Program-made: the position numbers and the translations under genes | Source: Bacillota bacterium | GTDB taxonomy: Bacteria > Bacillota > Clostridia > Saccharofermentanales > DTU023 | NCBI GenBank assembly: GCA_023389255.1 | Contig: JAEWER010000028.1 | Location: forward strand, 1-64,000 | DNA: 64,000 bases | Direction of reading: 5' to 3' | Notes under the pieces: model-generated | What the model saw: only the letters and a program-made list of their open reading frames with translations | The model's database searches: none | What the model was told of the DNA's origin: nothing | Shown: positions 17,244 through 27,397 of the stretch, piece by piece | Layout of the letters: each line of letters begins with the position of its first letter | How positions within the stretch are numbered: position 1 is the stretch's first letter

Positions 17244-18578
17244 ATGAGTAAGCCCATCGTAGCTCTAGTTGGCAGACCAAATGTTGGTAAGTCTACCATT
17301 TTTAATGCAATTCTAGGTGAGCGCATTTCGATTGTGCATGACACGCCTGGAATAACCCGCGACCGCATCTATGGCGATGCGTCTTGGTTAGGTCATGATT
17401 TTGTCTTGATTGATACCGGCGGTATCGAGCCCAAAGATGATAGCAATATGCTTAAAGCTATGCGTGAGCAGGCGACTTTAGCCATCGAAGCAGCAGATGT
17501 AATCGTGTTTATCACTGAATTGAAAACTGGTCTGCTAGATGCTGATAGTGATATTGCAGTGCAACTTAGACGTTCGGGCAAACCCATAATTCATGTTGTG
17601 AATAAAGTAGACCACCCAGGGGAACCACCGGCAGAGTTTTACGATTTTTATCAGCTGGCATTGGGGGATATATTGCCCCTTTCAGGTGAACATCGCTTAG
17701 GACTGGGTGAATTGCTAGATGCCATAGTGGAACATTTGCCTGAAACGCAAGAACTTGATACTGAAGAGCAAACCAAAGTTGCCATTATTGGTAAACCGAA
17801 TGTGGGAAAATCTTCTTTGGTTAATTACCTAACCGGAGAGAACAGAGCAATTGTTTCTGATGTAGCTGGCACTACTAGAGATGCTATCGATATTGATATC
17901 ACTTATAAAGAGAAATCTTATCGTCTTATCGATACAGCTGGTCTGAGACGCAGAGGCAAAATATCTGACAAAATTGAAAAGTACAGCGTTTTACGTACTG
18001 TAGCAGCGGTCGAGAGAGCAGAAGTTTGTTTGGTTTTGATTGATGCGCAAACAGGCGTAACTGAACAGGATACGAAAGTTGCTGGCCTAGCTCACAATGC
18101 AGGTAAAGCATCAATTATTGTTGTTAATAAGTGGGACAGCATCGAAGAGCGTGCCGATAAAAGAGCAGAATTATTGCTAGAAATTAAGCGCAGATTTGCT
18201 TTTATGGAATATGCACCTGTCGTCTTTATTTCAGCTCATACAGGTCAAAACTTGCCTAAACTTTTTAAGCAGATTGACCTAGTTGCACAAGAAGCACAAA
18301 AGCGTCTGAGTACAGGTGTTATCAATGATGTTTTAGCAGAAGCAATGGCGATGAACTCACCGCCACAAGATAAGGGTAGGAGCCTAAAGATTTACTATGC
18401 GACACAAGTTGCTGTGGCACCTCCCACCATCGTTTTATTTGTTAACGATAAAGAATTAACCCATTTTTCTTACGACCGCTATTTGATCAATCAATTCCGC
18501 AAGAATTTTGGCTTTGAAGGATCACCTATACGTATTATCTGGAGGAATCGTAAACGTGACGAACAAGAATTTGCGTAA
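17244..18578 (+). CDS. der: Ribosome biogenesis GTPase Der (EngA)
   Basis: A tandem-GTPase protein needed for 50S subunit assembly. The first G domain shows GRPNVGKST (10-18), DTPGITRDR and NKVD; the second shows GKPNVGKSS (about 180), VAGTTRDAIDI, DTAGLRRRGK and NKWD. The C-terminal KH-like domain (about 350-444) ends LINQFRKNFGFEGSPIRI-type. The length is normal. ATG 17244 is chosen as the residue just before the first strand; an in-frame GTG at 17238 adds two residues. The last 23 bases overlap the start of typA, a sign of translational coupling. Confidence 0.95.
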   Translation: MSKPIVALVGRPNVGKSTIFNAILGERISIVHDTPGITRDRIYGDASWLGHDFVLIDTGGIEPKDDSNMLKAMREQATLAIEAADVIVFITELKTGLLDADSDIAVQLRRSGKPIIHVVNKVDHPGEPPAEFYDFYQLALGDILPLSGEHRLGLGELLDAIVEHLPETQELDTEEQTKVAIIGKPNVGKSSLVNYLTGENRAIVSDVAGTTRDAIDIDITYKEKSYRLIDTAGLRRRGKISDKIEKYSVLRTVAAVERAEVCLVLIDAQTGVTEQDTKVAGLAHNAGKASIIVVNKWDSIEERADKRAELLLEIKRRFAFMEYAPVVFISAHTGQNLPKLFKQIDLVAQEAQKRLSTGVINDVLAEAMAMNSPPQDKGRSLKIYYATQVAVAPPTIVLFVNDKELTHFSYDRYLINQFRKNFGFEGSPIRIIWRNRKRDEQEFA

Positions 18579-20388
18579 TGTAGCTATCATAGCTCACGTC
18601 GACCACGGTAAAACTACTTTGGTTGATGCATTGCTCAGGCAGAGCAGTAATTTTGATATCCGCAGAATTAAAGGTGAGCAAACTTTAATTATGGATAATA
18701 ATCAGCTAGAACGTGAGCGTGGCATTACCATCTTGTCAAAGAACTGTAGCGTTAACTATGGGGATTATCGTATCAATATTGTTGATACACCAGGTCACGC
18801 CGATTTCGGTGGCGAAGTTGAGCGTGTGCTACAAATGGTGGATGGCATCTTGTTGGTCGTGGATGCTTATGATGGTCCGATGCCTCAGACAAGATTCGTT
18901 TTACGTAAGGCACTAGAAAAAAGATTAAAGCCCGTAGTTGTAATCAATAAAATCGATAGACCAGATGCACGTATCGATGAAGTAATCGACATGATCTATG
19001 AATTATTCATCGAATTAGGTGCAGATGATGAGCAAATCGAATTTCCTATTGTCTATACATCTGCTAAGCTAGGGGCCGCCTTTACAGAAGTGCCCACAGA
19101 AGAAATGGCAGAAGCACTGAGCAAGGCTACGATTGAGCCAGTATTCAAGGCTATTGTTGAACATTTACCAGCACCAACTACCAGCGAAGGCACCTTTCAA
19201 ATGTTGGTTTCCAATCTGCATCATGATAACTATGTCGGTAAATTATCGGTTGGACGTATTGAACGTGGATCGCTTAAAAGTGGTGATACTGTCTGTCTTT
19301 TGACAGATGAGGGTAGTAGCACCGCTAAAATAAATACCTTGCAAGTATTCCAAGGCTTAGAGAGAGTCAATGTTGAATCAGCTGAGGCTGGCGAGATTAT
19401 CTGTGTATCTGGCATAGCAGATGCTAATATTGGCGACACTTTAACTGATCCGCAAAATCCAGAACGCATACCTTTTGTTAACATAGATCAACCCACCATC
19501 TCCATGGTTTTTGCAGTAAATAATAGTCCACTAGCAGGAACTGAGGGCGATTATGTAACGAGTAGACACTTGTTAGATCGCTTAGAAAGAGAAATGAAAA
19601 TTAATGTGGCGATGGAGCTGGAGCCTACAGACTCACCTGATGCCTTTGTGGTTAAGGGAAGAGGTGAGTTACAACTGTCTATTTTGATTGAAACGATGCG
19701 CCGTGAAGGTTACGAATTTCAAGTTTCTAAGCCCGAAGTGGTCACTAAAGAAATCAAGGGAAAACTATATGAGCCAGAAGATTTATTGCTCATAGATGTG
19801 CCCGAAGCATTTACTGGTGTGGTTATCGAAAAATTGGGACAAAGAAGAGCAACCCTGATTAATATGCTACCTCCGAGCAAAGGTTATGTGCGTATGGAAT
19901 TTAATATTCCTGCTCGAGGTTTGATCGGTTATCGCTCAGAGTTTTTGACCGATACTCGTGGCAATGGTATTATTAACCACGTTTACAACGGATTGATCCC
20001 GTGGCAAGGTGAATTAGAAAAACGTAGCCAAGGTGTATTGATCGCTCATGAGGATGGGGAGGCAATGACCTATGGTTTGTTCCATGCTCAAGACAGAGGT
20101 GAACTCTTCATTACACCGGGAACAGTTGTATACCATGGTATGATCGTAGGTCGCACCATGACTAATCTTGATATTGTGGTCAATGTCTGTAAAACTAAGC
20201 ATGTAACCAATATGCGAGCATCTGGTGCCGACGAGGCTCTGCGCTTAATACCACCCCGTGATATGAGTTTAGAAGAGTTACTTGATTTCGTCGCTGCTGA
20301 TGAATGGCTGGAGGTCACACCGAAAAATATTCGTTTGCGCAAAAAGGTGTTAGATCATAACCAACGCAAACGACAACGAGGCAACTAG
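18556..20388 (+). CDS. typA: Translational GTPase TypA/BipA
   Basis: A ribosome-associated GTPase related to EF-G, involved in stress and cold adaptation and 50S assembly. The G domain opens with RNVAIIAHVDHGKTTLVDAL and includes RGITILSKN, DTPGHADFGGEVERV and NKIDR. Further domains carry the FVVKGRGELQLSILIETMRREG block and the BipA-specific C-terminal part (ARGLIGYRSEFLTDTRGNG, and the closing RLRKKVLDHNQRKRQ). GTG 18556 begins the conserved N-terminus and has GGAGGA nine bases upstream inside der; an in-frame upstream start at 18508 would add 16 unrelated residues. The length is 610 aa. Overlaps mltG by one base. Confidence 0.95.
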   Translation: MTNKNLRNVAIIAHVDHGKTTLVDALLRQSSNFDIRRIKGEQTLIMDNNQLERERGITILSKNCSVNYGDYRINIVDTPGHADFGGEVERVLQMVDGILLVVDAYDGPMPQTRFVLRKALEKRLKPVVVINKIDRPDARIDEVIDMIYELFIELGADDEQIEFPIVYTSAKLGAAFTEVPTEEMAEALSKATIEPVFKAIVEHLPAPTTSEGTFQMLVSNLHHDNYVGKLSVGRIERGSLKSGDTVCLLTDEGSSTAKINTLQVFQGLERVNVESAEAGEIICVSGIADANIGDTLTDPQNPERIPFVNIDQPTISMVFAVNNSPLAGTEGDYVTSRHLLDRLEREMKINVAMELEPTDSPDAFVVKGRGELQLSILIETMRREGYEFQVSKPEVVTKEIKGKLYEPEDLLLIDVPEAFTGVVIEKLGQRRATLINMLPPSKGYVRMEFNIPARGLIGYRSEFLTDTRGNGIINHVYNGLIPWQGELEKRSQGVLIAHEDGEAMTYGLFHAQDRGELFITPGTVVYHGMIVGRTMTNLDIVVNVCKTKHVTNMRASGADEALRLIPPRDMSLEELLDFVAADEWLEVTPKNIRLRKKVLDHNQRKRQRGN

Positions 20389-21548
20389 TGTCAAAGAAAC
20401 TTTCCCGTACATACGTATTAGTTATTGTCTTAATCTTAGTGGTTCTAGTCACTTTGGTCGCTTTTTTTAGTGGCTATGACTATGTGCGACTGCAAGATAG
20501 TCGACTAAAGAATCTACAAAGCGATATCGAATTAGTAGCAGAGTCCAAGCAGGGTCAGCTGATCAATGCGGATACACCAGGGGCGATTGAAGTTGTGATA
20601 CCGCGTGGAGCAGACTCAGGTGACATTGCAAAAGAGCTTAAAGATAAAGGTCTAATCAGCAATGTGCTGATGTTCAAGATTCTGTCGAAAGTCAACGGTT
20701 TTGATGACAAATACAAAGCGGGAAAACATTATCTGACCAACGACTTGAGCTATGACGAGATGATGATGTTGCTGAGTGCTAGACCTAAGCCGATTAAGAT
20801 CACCATCGTTGAGGGAATGACCTATAAACAGATTCAAAAGAAACTGATTGAGGCAGGGCTGAATATCAGTGTGGACCGAATGGATGCGATGGTTCAGCGC
20901 CCCAATCAATTTTTAGAATATGATTTTGTCAAAGATCTTGTATCGAGTAAAAACCGTAACTGGTTATTGCAAGGTTATCTCTGGCCGGATACATACGAAT
21001 TCGATGACAATATGGATGAAGAAGATATTTTGCGTGTCTTCTTGAACCGTACAGAAGAGATTTTGAGTGCCAACGACCAATATCAAGCGAGAGCGGAAGC
21101 GTTGGGTATGAGCATGGACAAAGTGCTAACTATGGCTTCCTTGGTGCAAGCAGAATCTGATTTCAGTCAGATGAGCCAAATTGCTAGAGTATTCTTTAAT
21201 CGCTTAGATTTAGATTGGCCATTACAATCCTGTGCTAGTATCAACTTTTTGCGTGAAGAAGATGGTAAAGAGCCAATTCCTTGGGCGCAAGAAGGTGATT
21301 TAGAGCGTTATAAAAATAATCCCTACAATACTTACAGCAATCCTGGTTTACCACCTGGACCTATCAATAATCCAGGAACATCAGCTATTGAAGCAGTTTT
21401 ATGGCCAGCGACTGAACGTTCATGGAGCGGTGCTAGTAGCTATCTATATTTCTGTGCTGACGGTAAGGGAAAGAATGTTTTTGCCAGTACCTTAGAAGAA
21501 CAAGAAGAAAATATTCGTAAATATGAAGGTTCGTGGCAACAACATTAG
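20388..21548 (+). CDS. mltG: Endolytic murein transglycosylase MltG (YceG-like)
   Basis: Cuts nascent glycan strands at the membrane and so ends their elongation. A short cytoplasmic tail is followed by one membrane helix (about residues 9-30), a LysM-like region (about 65-140) and the catalytic YceG domain. Glu256 in ASLVQAES aligns with the catalytic Glu of E. coli MltG, followed by the family pattern IARVFFNRL. The C-terminal signature YNTY...GLPPGPINNPG and the closing YLYFCADGKG-type strand are present. The length of 386 aa fits. GTG start overlaps the typA stop. Confidence 0.92.
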   Translation: MSKKLSRTYVLVIVLILVVLVTLVAFFSGYDYVRLQDSRLKNLQSDIELVAESKQGQLINADTPGAIEVVIPRGADSGDIAKELKDKGLISNVLMFKILSKVNGFDDKYKAGKHYLTNDLSYDEMMMLLSARPKPIKITIVEGMTYKQIQKKLIEAGLNISVDRMDAMVQRPNQFLEYDFVKDLVSSKNRNWLLQGYLWPDTYEFDDNMDEEDILRVFLNRTEEILSANDQYQARAEALGMSMDKVLTMASLVQAESDFSQMSQIARVFFNRLDLDWPLQSCASINFLREEDGKEPIPWAQEGDLERYKNNPYNTYSNPGLPPGPINNPGTSAIEAVLWPATERSWSGASSYLYFCADGKGKNVFASTLEEQEENIRKYEGSWQQH

Positions 21549-21594
21549 TATTTCGCACACAATAATCAAGCATATTTAGAGACTAGAGGAACGT

Positions 21595-23244
21595 ATGCAA
21601 CTACCTGATTTGAAGGGCAAGAAGAAAGCTGATTTAGCTATCTTGCTAGAACTTGCTGGCATTATGAGCCAAGCAGAAGCCTTAAAACTAAAAAAGCAAC
21701 AGATGGTCGATATTCTACTAGCAGCAGAGAAAGAGGCTAGTGAACAGCAAAAAGAACAGGTGGCGATTAGAGAAAATCCCGAAGTTCAACCAGAGCAGAC
21801 AATCGATCAGCCAGAAGTGAAAAAAACTGCTAAGCGTGGTCGTAAGCGCAAAATTCTTCCAGAAAATATTAAAGTTGCTATTCACGAGATTGCTCCTCCC
21901 AAAACAGATACTGATGATCCAGCCCCAACAAATGAAATAGTAGATAGTTCAACTGCAAAGGAAACAGAGCAGGAGAAAGGCTGTGCTTGTGCTTCAGTAG
22001 AAACTGATGTTTTAGAAAACGAGACAACAGTTGATTGTGATGGCAAAGAAGATGAAAACAAAGAGGATAAGCGAGAGCGTAAGCGCACGGATAACCAAGA
22101 AGAAGTTGAAGGTGTGTTGGAAATCATGCCTGATGGTTATGGTTTCCTACGTCGTGACAACTATTTACAAAGTGCTGGCGACACCTATGTCTCACCTCAA
22201 TTTATTCGTCGTTTTCATCTACGTTGTGGTGACTACATTAAAGGTGTTTGTCGTACGCAAAGGGATAACGACCGCTACAGAGGCTTGTGTTACATTCATA
22301 CCATCAATGATTTACCTTTCGAAAAGAACTACCATCGTCCCCGTTTTGAACGTTTAACACCTATTTATCCGAACGAGCGCTACACGCTAGAAACTACTAG
22401 AACTGAAACAGCTACACGTATTATTGATTTGGTTGCCCCTATTGGTAAGGGCCAAAGAGCAATGATAGTTTCACCACCCAAAGCTGGTAAAACTATTCTG
22501 ATGCAAAAAATAGCTAATGCTATTTCGCATAATAATCCAGACACTAAACTGATTGTTTTATTGATCGATGAAAGACCAGAAGAAGTTACAGACATGCAAC
22601 GCTCGATCGAAGGTGAAGTGGTGTATTCAACCTTTGATAAGACGGCGGAAAACCATGTCAAGGTAACTGAATTAGTGTTGGAGCGTGCCATGCGCTTGGT
22701 TGAATTAGGGCAAGATGTGGTTATTTTGCTTGATAGTATTACCCGTATGGCTAGAGCCTACAACTTAACTATCAACCCAACAGGCAGGACTCTATCAGGT
22801 GGTTTAGATCCTGGTGCTCTTTATGGACCTAAGCGTTTCTTTGGTGCTGCTAGAAATATCGAAAATGGCGGAAGTTTGACGATTATTGCTACTGCGCTAG
22901 TGGACACGGGTTCACGTATGGATGAAGTTATTTTCGAAGAATTTAAGGGAACAGGTAACCAAGAAATTTACCTTGATCGTAAACTGGCGGAAAAACGTGT
23001 TTTCCCGGCTCTAGACTTGATGCGTTCAGGCACGAGAAGAGAAGAATTGTTGCTATCTGGTCCTGAACTTAATGCCAACTGGGCGATGCGCAAAGCTTTT
23101 GCCTCTTCAGAAACAGCAGTGGTTACAGACACTATTGTCACACTACTAAAGCGTACAGAAGATAATGAACAATTTATCGCTACAGTTACAAGCAAGTTAA
23201 ACAAACAGGGAATAGTTGCTCCCACACCTAACAGCGATAACTAA
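21595..23244 (+). CDS. rho: Transcription termination factor Rho with long charged N-terminal insertion
   Basis: An RNA-dependent hexameric helicase that ends transcription. Residues 1-45 form the SAP-like Rho_N region. Residues about 45-165 are a low-complexity acidic stretch with a basic patch (KRGRKRK), not found in the roughly 420-residue Rho of E. coli or B. subtilis. The cold-shock-like RNA-binding domain follows ([26 protein letters not shown]). The ATPase core has Walker A PPKAGKT near residues 292-298, [25 protein letters not shown] and the Q/R-loop region [20 protein letters not shown]. At 549 aa the extra length lies all in the insertion. Start ATG has AGAGGAA upstream. Confidence 0.95.
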   Translation: MQLPDLKGKKKADLAILLELAGIMSQAEALKLKKQQMVDILLAAEKEASEQQKEQVAIRENPEVQPEQTIDQPEVKKTAKRGRKRKILPENIKVAIHEIAPPKTDTDDPAPTNEIVDSSTAKETEQEKGCACASVETDVLENETTVDCDGKEDENKEDKRERKRTDNQEEVEGVLEIMPDGYGFLRRDNYLQSAGDTYVSPQFIRRFHLRCGDYIKGVCRTQRDNDRYRGLCYIHTINDLPFEKNYHRPRFERLTPIYPNERYTLETTRTETATRIIDLVAPIGKGQRAMIVSPPKAGKTILMQKIANAISHNNPDTKLIVLLIDERPEEVTDMQRSIEGEVVYSTFDKTAENHVKVTELVLERAMRLVELGQDVVILLDSITRMARAYNLTINPTGRTLSGGLDPGALYGPKRFFGAARNIENGGSLTIIATALVDTGSRMDEVIFEEFKGTGNQEIYLDRKLAEKRVFPALDLMRSGTRREELLLSGPELNANWAMRKAFASSETAVVTDTIVTLLKRTEDNEQFIATVTSKLNKQGIVAPTPNSDN

Positions 23245-23255
23245 TCAGAGGTACT

Positions 23256-26204
23256 ATGCCGGAACAAGTTTGTAATTTTAAGTTGCTACAAAAATCTTAT
23301 ATAGATGAGTTAGAGACAACGGGTTACATCTATGAACATGAAATCACGGGTGCACATTTAGTGCACCTTCCTTGTAGCGATAACAATAAAGTCTTTTTAG
23401 CTCGTTTTGCTACACAGCCACAAGACGACAGTGGTGTAGCGCATATCGTTGAGCACTGTGTGCTTAATGGTTCAGAAAAATATCGCTTGCGTGAGCCTTT
23501 CGTTAATTTACTTAAAAGCTCACTCAACACTTTTCTCAACGCTATGACTTTTCCCCACATGACAATGTATCCTGTGGCGAGCTTAAATGAACAAGATTTA
23601 CACAACTTAGTAGATGTTTATTTAGATGCTGTATTCCATCCGCTATTGCATGAGAATGAACTAGTTTTCCTGCAGGAAGGTTGGCATTTGGCGCTGGATG
23701 AAACAGGTGAGCCGGTCTTCAACGGTGTTGTCTTCAATGAGATGAAAGCGCAGAATTATCAACCGCGTTATCGCCTAGATAAGATGATGAACCGTGCTCT
23801 TTTCGATAATTTTTTAGCCAATAACTCGGGTGGCGATCCCAAAGCTATGGTTGACTTAACTTATGAACAGTTCAAGGCTTTCCACCAAGAGTTTTATCAT
23901 CCAAGTAATTGTGTTTTTTACTTGTATGGTGATGCTGATTTAGAACCATTTGTTGAGCAGATCGAAGAGAGTATTAAAGGGTTTGAGCGTGTAGCCAGAC
24001 ATAGCGAAGTACCTCGAAGTAAGGTTAAAGTAGAACCGCAATACCTAGCGGATACTTTTGATTCTACCGAAGAAGTGGGACAGGGTTTGATCGCTTGGCG
24101 TGTAGATATACCCGCAAAGGACCAAATTGCGCACGAAATGGCATTGCAAGTTGCGCTCAAAGCGCTGGCAGGCAAAGATTCCTCACCGCTTTTGCGTAAA
24201 TTATTGGCGATGGGCTTGGTCAGCGATTGCTATACAGGAACAGATGACTATCGTTTACAGGATGTGTTATGGATTTCTTTTAAGGGCTTAAACGAATTTG
24301 AACCTGAAGTTTTAGAGCGTAAGGTTCTCAAGGCAATAGATGAAGTATTTGCGGAGTTTTCACCCGAACAATGGCAAGAGTTTTTTACTGCCACAATCAA
24401 TTCTTTACACTTTACTTTAAGTGAAGCAGATAGCGGTAATTCACCGGTTGGTTTGCTTTATGCGATCGACATGCTCAGTTATCTAAGCCAGGATGATCCA
24501 TTCAAAAGTTTACGTTTTGAAACCGCAATAGCAGAGGTCAAACGCTTAAACGAAAGTGGAGCACTTTTAACTCTACTAAAAGATGCCTTGGCGCATAAGA
24601 GCAGAGTGACTATTTGTTTAAAGCCTGATCCAGAGCATAATCAAAGACTGGCTGATGCAGAAAAACTAAAGGCTAGCCAGAGATGGCATGGTTTAAGCAA
24701 AGCAGAGCAAGAGCACTTGCGAGATATGAAGGAGCGTTTGATTGAATATCAATCAACTCCAGACAGCAAAGAACAAATAGCTACCCTACCAATGCTCTCT
24801 TTGCAAGATGTATCTAAGAAAAATAATCTACAAGCCGTCAAAACAGATAGCTTGCAACTTGCAGATAGAAACGTGACAGTTTGGCATTATCCAGTATTCA
24901 CGAAACATATCACTTATCTGACACTAGCATTTGATTTAGCACATATAACGCAAGAAGACTTATTTTATGTTGATATGTTGCAGAATTTGCTCAGCAGTGT
25001 AGATACAGCTGAACATGATTTCACAGCACTTAACAATTTGCTGGATACATATATTGGATCACTTAAATTAAGTGTTGATATCGACAGTAATACTCAAAGA
25101 GCTAGCGTAGTCATTCATACTCTGAATGAAAACTTGCAGATTTCATTGGACTTAGTTTGGGAGATCTTGCAAAAGTCTCTCTTAAATGACAAGCAAAGAG
25201 TATTAGAAAACTTGCAAAGTGAGTATGTGGTGTTGCCACAAACTGTTACTAGTGTAGGACATGTAATGGCAATGCAGGCCGCTCAAGCCAGTTTCAGTTT
25301 GAATAGCACACTAACGGAACAATTGTCTGGAATCAGTTATGTCAGAAAACTGGGAGAGCTGATTAAGCGCCTGAGTTCAGCAGAAACTGGTGAGCAAGCG
25401 TGGCAAGAACTGCAACAAAAGTTAGTAGATCTGTATCAGCAAATTTTTGCTAGAGACAATCTACATGTCGAATTAATTGGTGAAGAAGCAGAGTTAGAAC
25501 AAATAAAGCAAGTGTTGCCCCAATATATTGCTAAATTACCAATGCTGGGCGAAAGAGCTAAAGCAGAGCGTTATTGTTTAGCTAGTGAAAATATTGCTTA
25601 TGTGGTACCAAGTCAAGTTCAATATTGTGCCCTTGCAGGTTACTGGCAAAACTTAAACAGTGTAGCGCAAACTAGAGAATTAGGTGAAAAGTCAGGCATT
25701 AATAATCCACAACTCAAAGGACAGGCTACTGTTTTACAAAACATCTTGAGCACGGAATATCTGTGGAATACTGTGCGCATGAAAGGTGGAGCCTATGGTG
25801 CTGTAGTTGGCTTTTTGAATGCAGGAATTTGTCGTATGGTTAGCTATCGCGATCCTAATATCGGTAAAACCTATGAGAACTACTTTGGAGTTAAAAGCTA
25901 TATCGAATCTTTGAACTTGGATCAAGCAGAGTTAGAAAGTTTGATCTTGGGCAGTGTCAGCGTGTTAGATCAACCGAGATCAGCACGTAGTATGGGAGAA
26001 CTGATGCTCGAATATTATGATGCTGGTATTGATTTAGAAGATTTACAAGCAGTGCGTGATGGTTTATTAGGCACTACTGTTGCTGATCTAAAAAAATTAG
26101 CTGCTGGTATCAATTTGCAAGATGGTGTAAAAGTCGTAATTGGTAATCGTGAGCAAATAGCTAAAGAAAGCGAGCATTTTACGCAAATAATTGAGGTATT
26201 TTAG
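23256..26204 (+). CDS. M16C-family zinc metalloprotease (presequence-protease-like)
   Basis: A large peptide-degrading enzyme with two homologous halves that enclose a chamber. The inverted zinc motif HxxEH is seen at His63-Ile-Val-Glu66-His67 (VAHIVEHCVLNGS), and the distal Glu ligand falls in GVVFNEMK about 100 residues later. The C-terminal half (about 520-982) keeps the fold with a characteristic RMKGGAYGAVVGF stretch. At 982 aa it matches PreP/falcilysin-type M16C proteins. There is no signal peptide, so it should act in the cytoplasm, probably on short peptides. It follows rho after 11 bases. rpsT next door has its own promoter. Confidence 0.92.
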   Translation: MPEQVCNFKLLQKSYIDELETTGYIYEHEITGAHLVHLPCSDNNKVFLARFATQPQDDSGVAHIVEHCVLNGSEKYRLREPFVNLLKSSLNTFLNAMTFPHMTMYPVASLNEQDLHNLVDVYLDAVFHPLLHENELVFLQEGWHLALDETGEPVFNGVVFNEMKAQNYQPRYRLDKMMNRALFDNFLANNSGGDPKAMVDLTYEQFKAFHQEFYHPSNCVFYLYGDADLEPFVEQIEESIKGFERVARHSEVPRSKVKVEPQYLADTFDSTEEVGQGLIAWRVDIPAKDQIAHEMALQVALKALAGKDSSPLLRKLLAMGLVSDCYTGTDDYRLQDVLWISFKGLNEFEPEVLERKVLKAIDEVFAEFSPEQWQEFFTATINSLHFTLSEADSGNSPVGLLYAIDMLSYLSQDDPFKSLRFETAIAEVKRLNESGALLTLLKDALAHKSRVTICLKPDPEHNQRLADAEKLKASQRWHGLSKAEQEHLRDMKERLIEYQSTPDSKEQIATLPMLSLQDVSKKNNLQAVKTDSLQLADRNVTVWHYPVFTKHITYLTLAFDLAHITQEDLFYVDMLQNLLSSVDTAEHDFTALNNLLDTYIGSLKLSVDIDSNTQRASVVIHTLNENLQISLDLVWEILQKSLLNDKQRVLENLQSEYVVLPQTVTSVGHVMAMQAAQASFSLNSTLTEQLSGISYVRKLGELIKRLSSAETGEQAWQELQQKLVDLYQQIFARDNLHVELIGEEAELEQIKQVLPQYIAKLPMLGERAKAERYCLASENIAYVVPSQVQYCALAGYWQNLNSVAQTRELGEKSGINNPQLKGQATVLQNILSTEYLWNTVRMKGGAYGAVVGFLNAGICRMVSYRDPNIGKTYENYFGVKSYIESLNLDQAELESLILGSVSVLDQPRSARSMGELMLEYYDAGIDLEDLQAVRDGLLGTTVADLKKLAAGINLQDGVKVVIGNREQIAKESEHFTQIIEVF

Positions 26205-26208
26205 CAAC

Positions 26209-26237
26209 TTGCAAGACAAGCCAACAAGTGCTAATAT
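26209..26237 (+). promoter_or_regulatory. Sigma-A promoter for rpsT
   Basis: TTGCAA (26209-26214), 17-base spacer, TAATAT (26232-26237), placed just after the M16C stop and 42 bases before the rpsT start. AGGAGGTGA follows as ribosome site. Confidence 0.6.
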
Positions 26238-26278
26238 TTAGAGCGCTAATGTAAAAAATCCGCAGGAGGTGAAGAAGG

Positions 26279-26530
26279 ATGCCGAATATCAAGTCAGCTA
26301 TTAAGCGTGTCAGCGTCAATCAACGCAAAGCCCAATTCAATAAGGCTAAAAAGAGTGAACTGAAAACTGCTTTAAAGAAAACTGAAATCGCTTTGCAAGA
26401 AGCTGCGGATAACTCAGCTGAGCTGTTAAAAGATACTCAAGCTAAGCTGGATCGTGCAGTGCGCAAAGGTCTGATTCATAAGAATAAGGCTGCACGTAAA
26501 AAGAGCCAATTAGCTCGTTTAGCTAAATAA
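26279..26530 (+). CDS. rpsT: 30S ribosomal protein S20
   Basis: An 83-residue basic protein that binds 16S rRNA during early 30S assembly. The start MPNIKSAIKRVSVNQRKAQ, the central helix and the ending RKGLIHKNKAARKKSQLARLA (split here: RKGLIHKNKAARKKS then QLARLA) are typical. AGGAGGTGA lies at the right distance from the ATG. It has its own promoter and a strong terminator, so it is monocistronic. Confidence 0.96.
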   Translation: MPNIKSAIKRVSVNQRKAQFNKAKKSELKTALKKTEIALQEAADNSAELLKDTQAKLDRAVRKGLIHKNKAARKKSQLARLAK

Positions 26531-26557
26531 GTAGATTTTGTATTGCAATAGCAATTT

Positions 26558-26585
26558 AAAGAACCCGCTATTCGCGGGTTCTTTT
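26558..26585. terminator. Bidirectional intrinsic terminator between rpsT and araD
   Basis: Perfect 11-bp stem (26558-26568 with 26574-26584), loop TATTC, flanked by an A-run before and TTTT after, so it can end both the rpsT transcript and the opposing araD transcript. Confidence 0.9.
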
Positions 26586-26611
26586 AATTTAATTAATTTG
26601 CGTTTAATTCT

Positions 26612-27325
26612 TTAGTGCTGACCTTTTTGTCCATAGTAGGCATTGGGACCATGCTTGCGCATGAAGTGTTTATCTTGTAAGTGTTGGGGAGCGGGCTTAG
26701 CCATTGGATCAACTTGCAAAGTCAAAATACCCATGCGTGCAACTTCTTCTAAGACAACAGCATGATAGACAGCCTCACTAGCTGATTTACCCCAAGTAAA
26801 TGGACCATGACCGTGACAAATGACAGCAGGTACATGTTTAGGATTTAATTCTCTTTGAGCAAAAGTCTCAATAATAATTTTACCAGTGTTCTTTTCGTAA
26901 TCTTCTTCAATTTCCTCAGGGGTTAAAACTCTTGCGCAAGGAATATTGCCGTAAAAGTAGTCAGCATGAGTTGTACCAAAACAAGGAATATCTTTGCCTG
27001 CCTGTGCCCAAGCTACTGCATGGCGACTGTGAGTGTGTACAATACCACCAATTTCAGGGAATGCTTTGTATAACTCGAGGTGTGTTTTTGTGTCAGATGA
27101 AGGGTTTAAATCACCTTCTACAACATTACCCTCTAAGTCTAAAACCACTAATTGTTCAGGTGTTAGTTCATCGTAGCTGACACCTGAGGGCTTGATGACG
27201 AAAAGACCTTTTTCTCTATCGATACCAGAAACATTACCCCAAGTGTAGGTTACTAAACCGCGTGCAGGTAACTCCATATTGGCACGATATACTTCTTGTT
27301 TTAATTGCTCTAACATAGCATTCAC
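26612..27325 (-). CDS. araD: L-ribulose-5-phosphate 4-epimerase
   Basis: Interconverts L-ribulose 5-phosphate and D-xylulose 5-phosphate, feeding pentoses into the pentose phosphate pathway. Class II aldolase fold with zinc-binding His97 and His99 in VHTHSRHA and His171 in [10 protein letters not shown], matching E. coli His95/His97/His171; Asp79 in [11 protein letters not shown] and the substrate loop around TYTWGNVSG also fit. The length is 237 aa. On the minus strand, preceded by GAGGAA. No araA or araB is nearby; the closely related ascorbate-pathway UlaF or SgbE cannot be excluded. Convergent with rpsT and divergent from xpt. Confidence 0.9.
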   Translation of the reverse strand: MNAMLEQLKQEVYRANMELPARGLVTYTWGNVSGIDREKGLFVIKPSGVSYDELTPEQLVVLDLEGNVVEGDLNPSSDTKTHLELYKAFPEIGGIVHTHSRHAVAWAQAGKDIPCFGTTHADYFYGNIPCARVLTPEEIEEDYEKNTGKIIIETFAQRELNPKHVPAVICHGHGPFTWGKSASEAVYHAVVLEEVARMGILTLQVDPMAKPAPQHLQDKHFMRKHGPNAYYGQKGQH

Positions 27326-27347
27326 TTCCTCTAGCTAAAAGTAACTG

Positions 27348-27376
27348 TTGTATAATTCAGTCAAATTAAGTATAAC
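27348..27376 (+). promoter_or_regulatory. Candidate sigma-A promoter for xpt
   Basis: TTGTAT (27348-27353), 17-base spacer, TATAAC (27371-27376). It lies in the 72-base gap between divergent araD and xpt. The predicted leader is only about 15 bases, so there is no room for a purine riboswitch. The stretch 27347-27376 is an imperfect inverted repeat, which may serve as a shared control site. Confidence 0.5.
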
Positions 27377-27397
27377 GGCTTACTTGCAAGGAGTTGT

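Noticed and set aside
23349..23367. GGTGCAC-ATTTA-GTGCACC hairpin in the M16C gene
   Set aside because: Only 7 bp, inside coding sequence, no T-tract; likely chance.
27348..27397. Purine riboswitch before xpt
   Set aside because: The leader after the predicted promoter is only about 15 bases, too short for the aptamer, and none of the conserved loops is visible.
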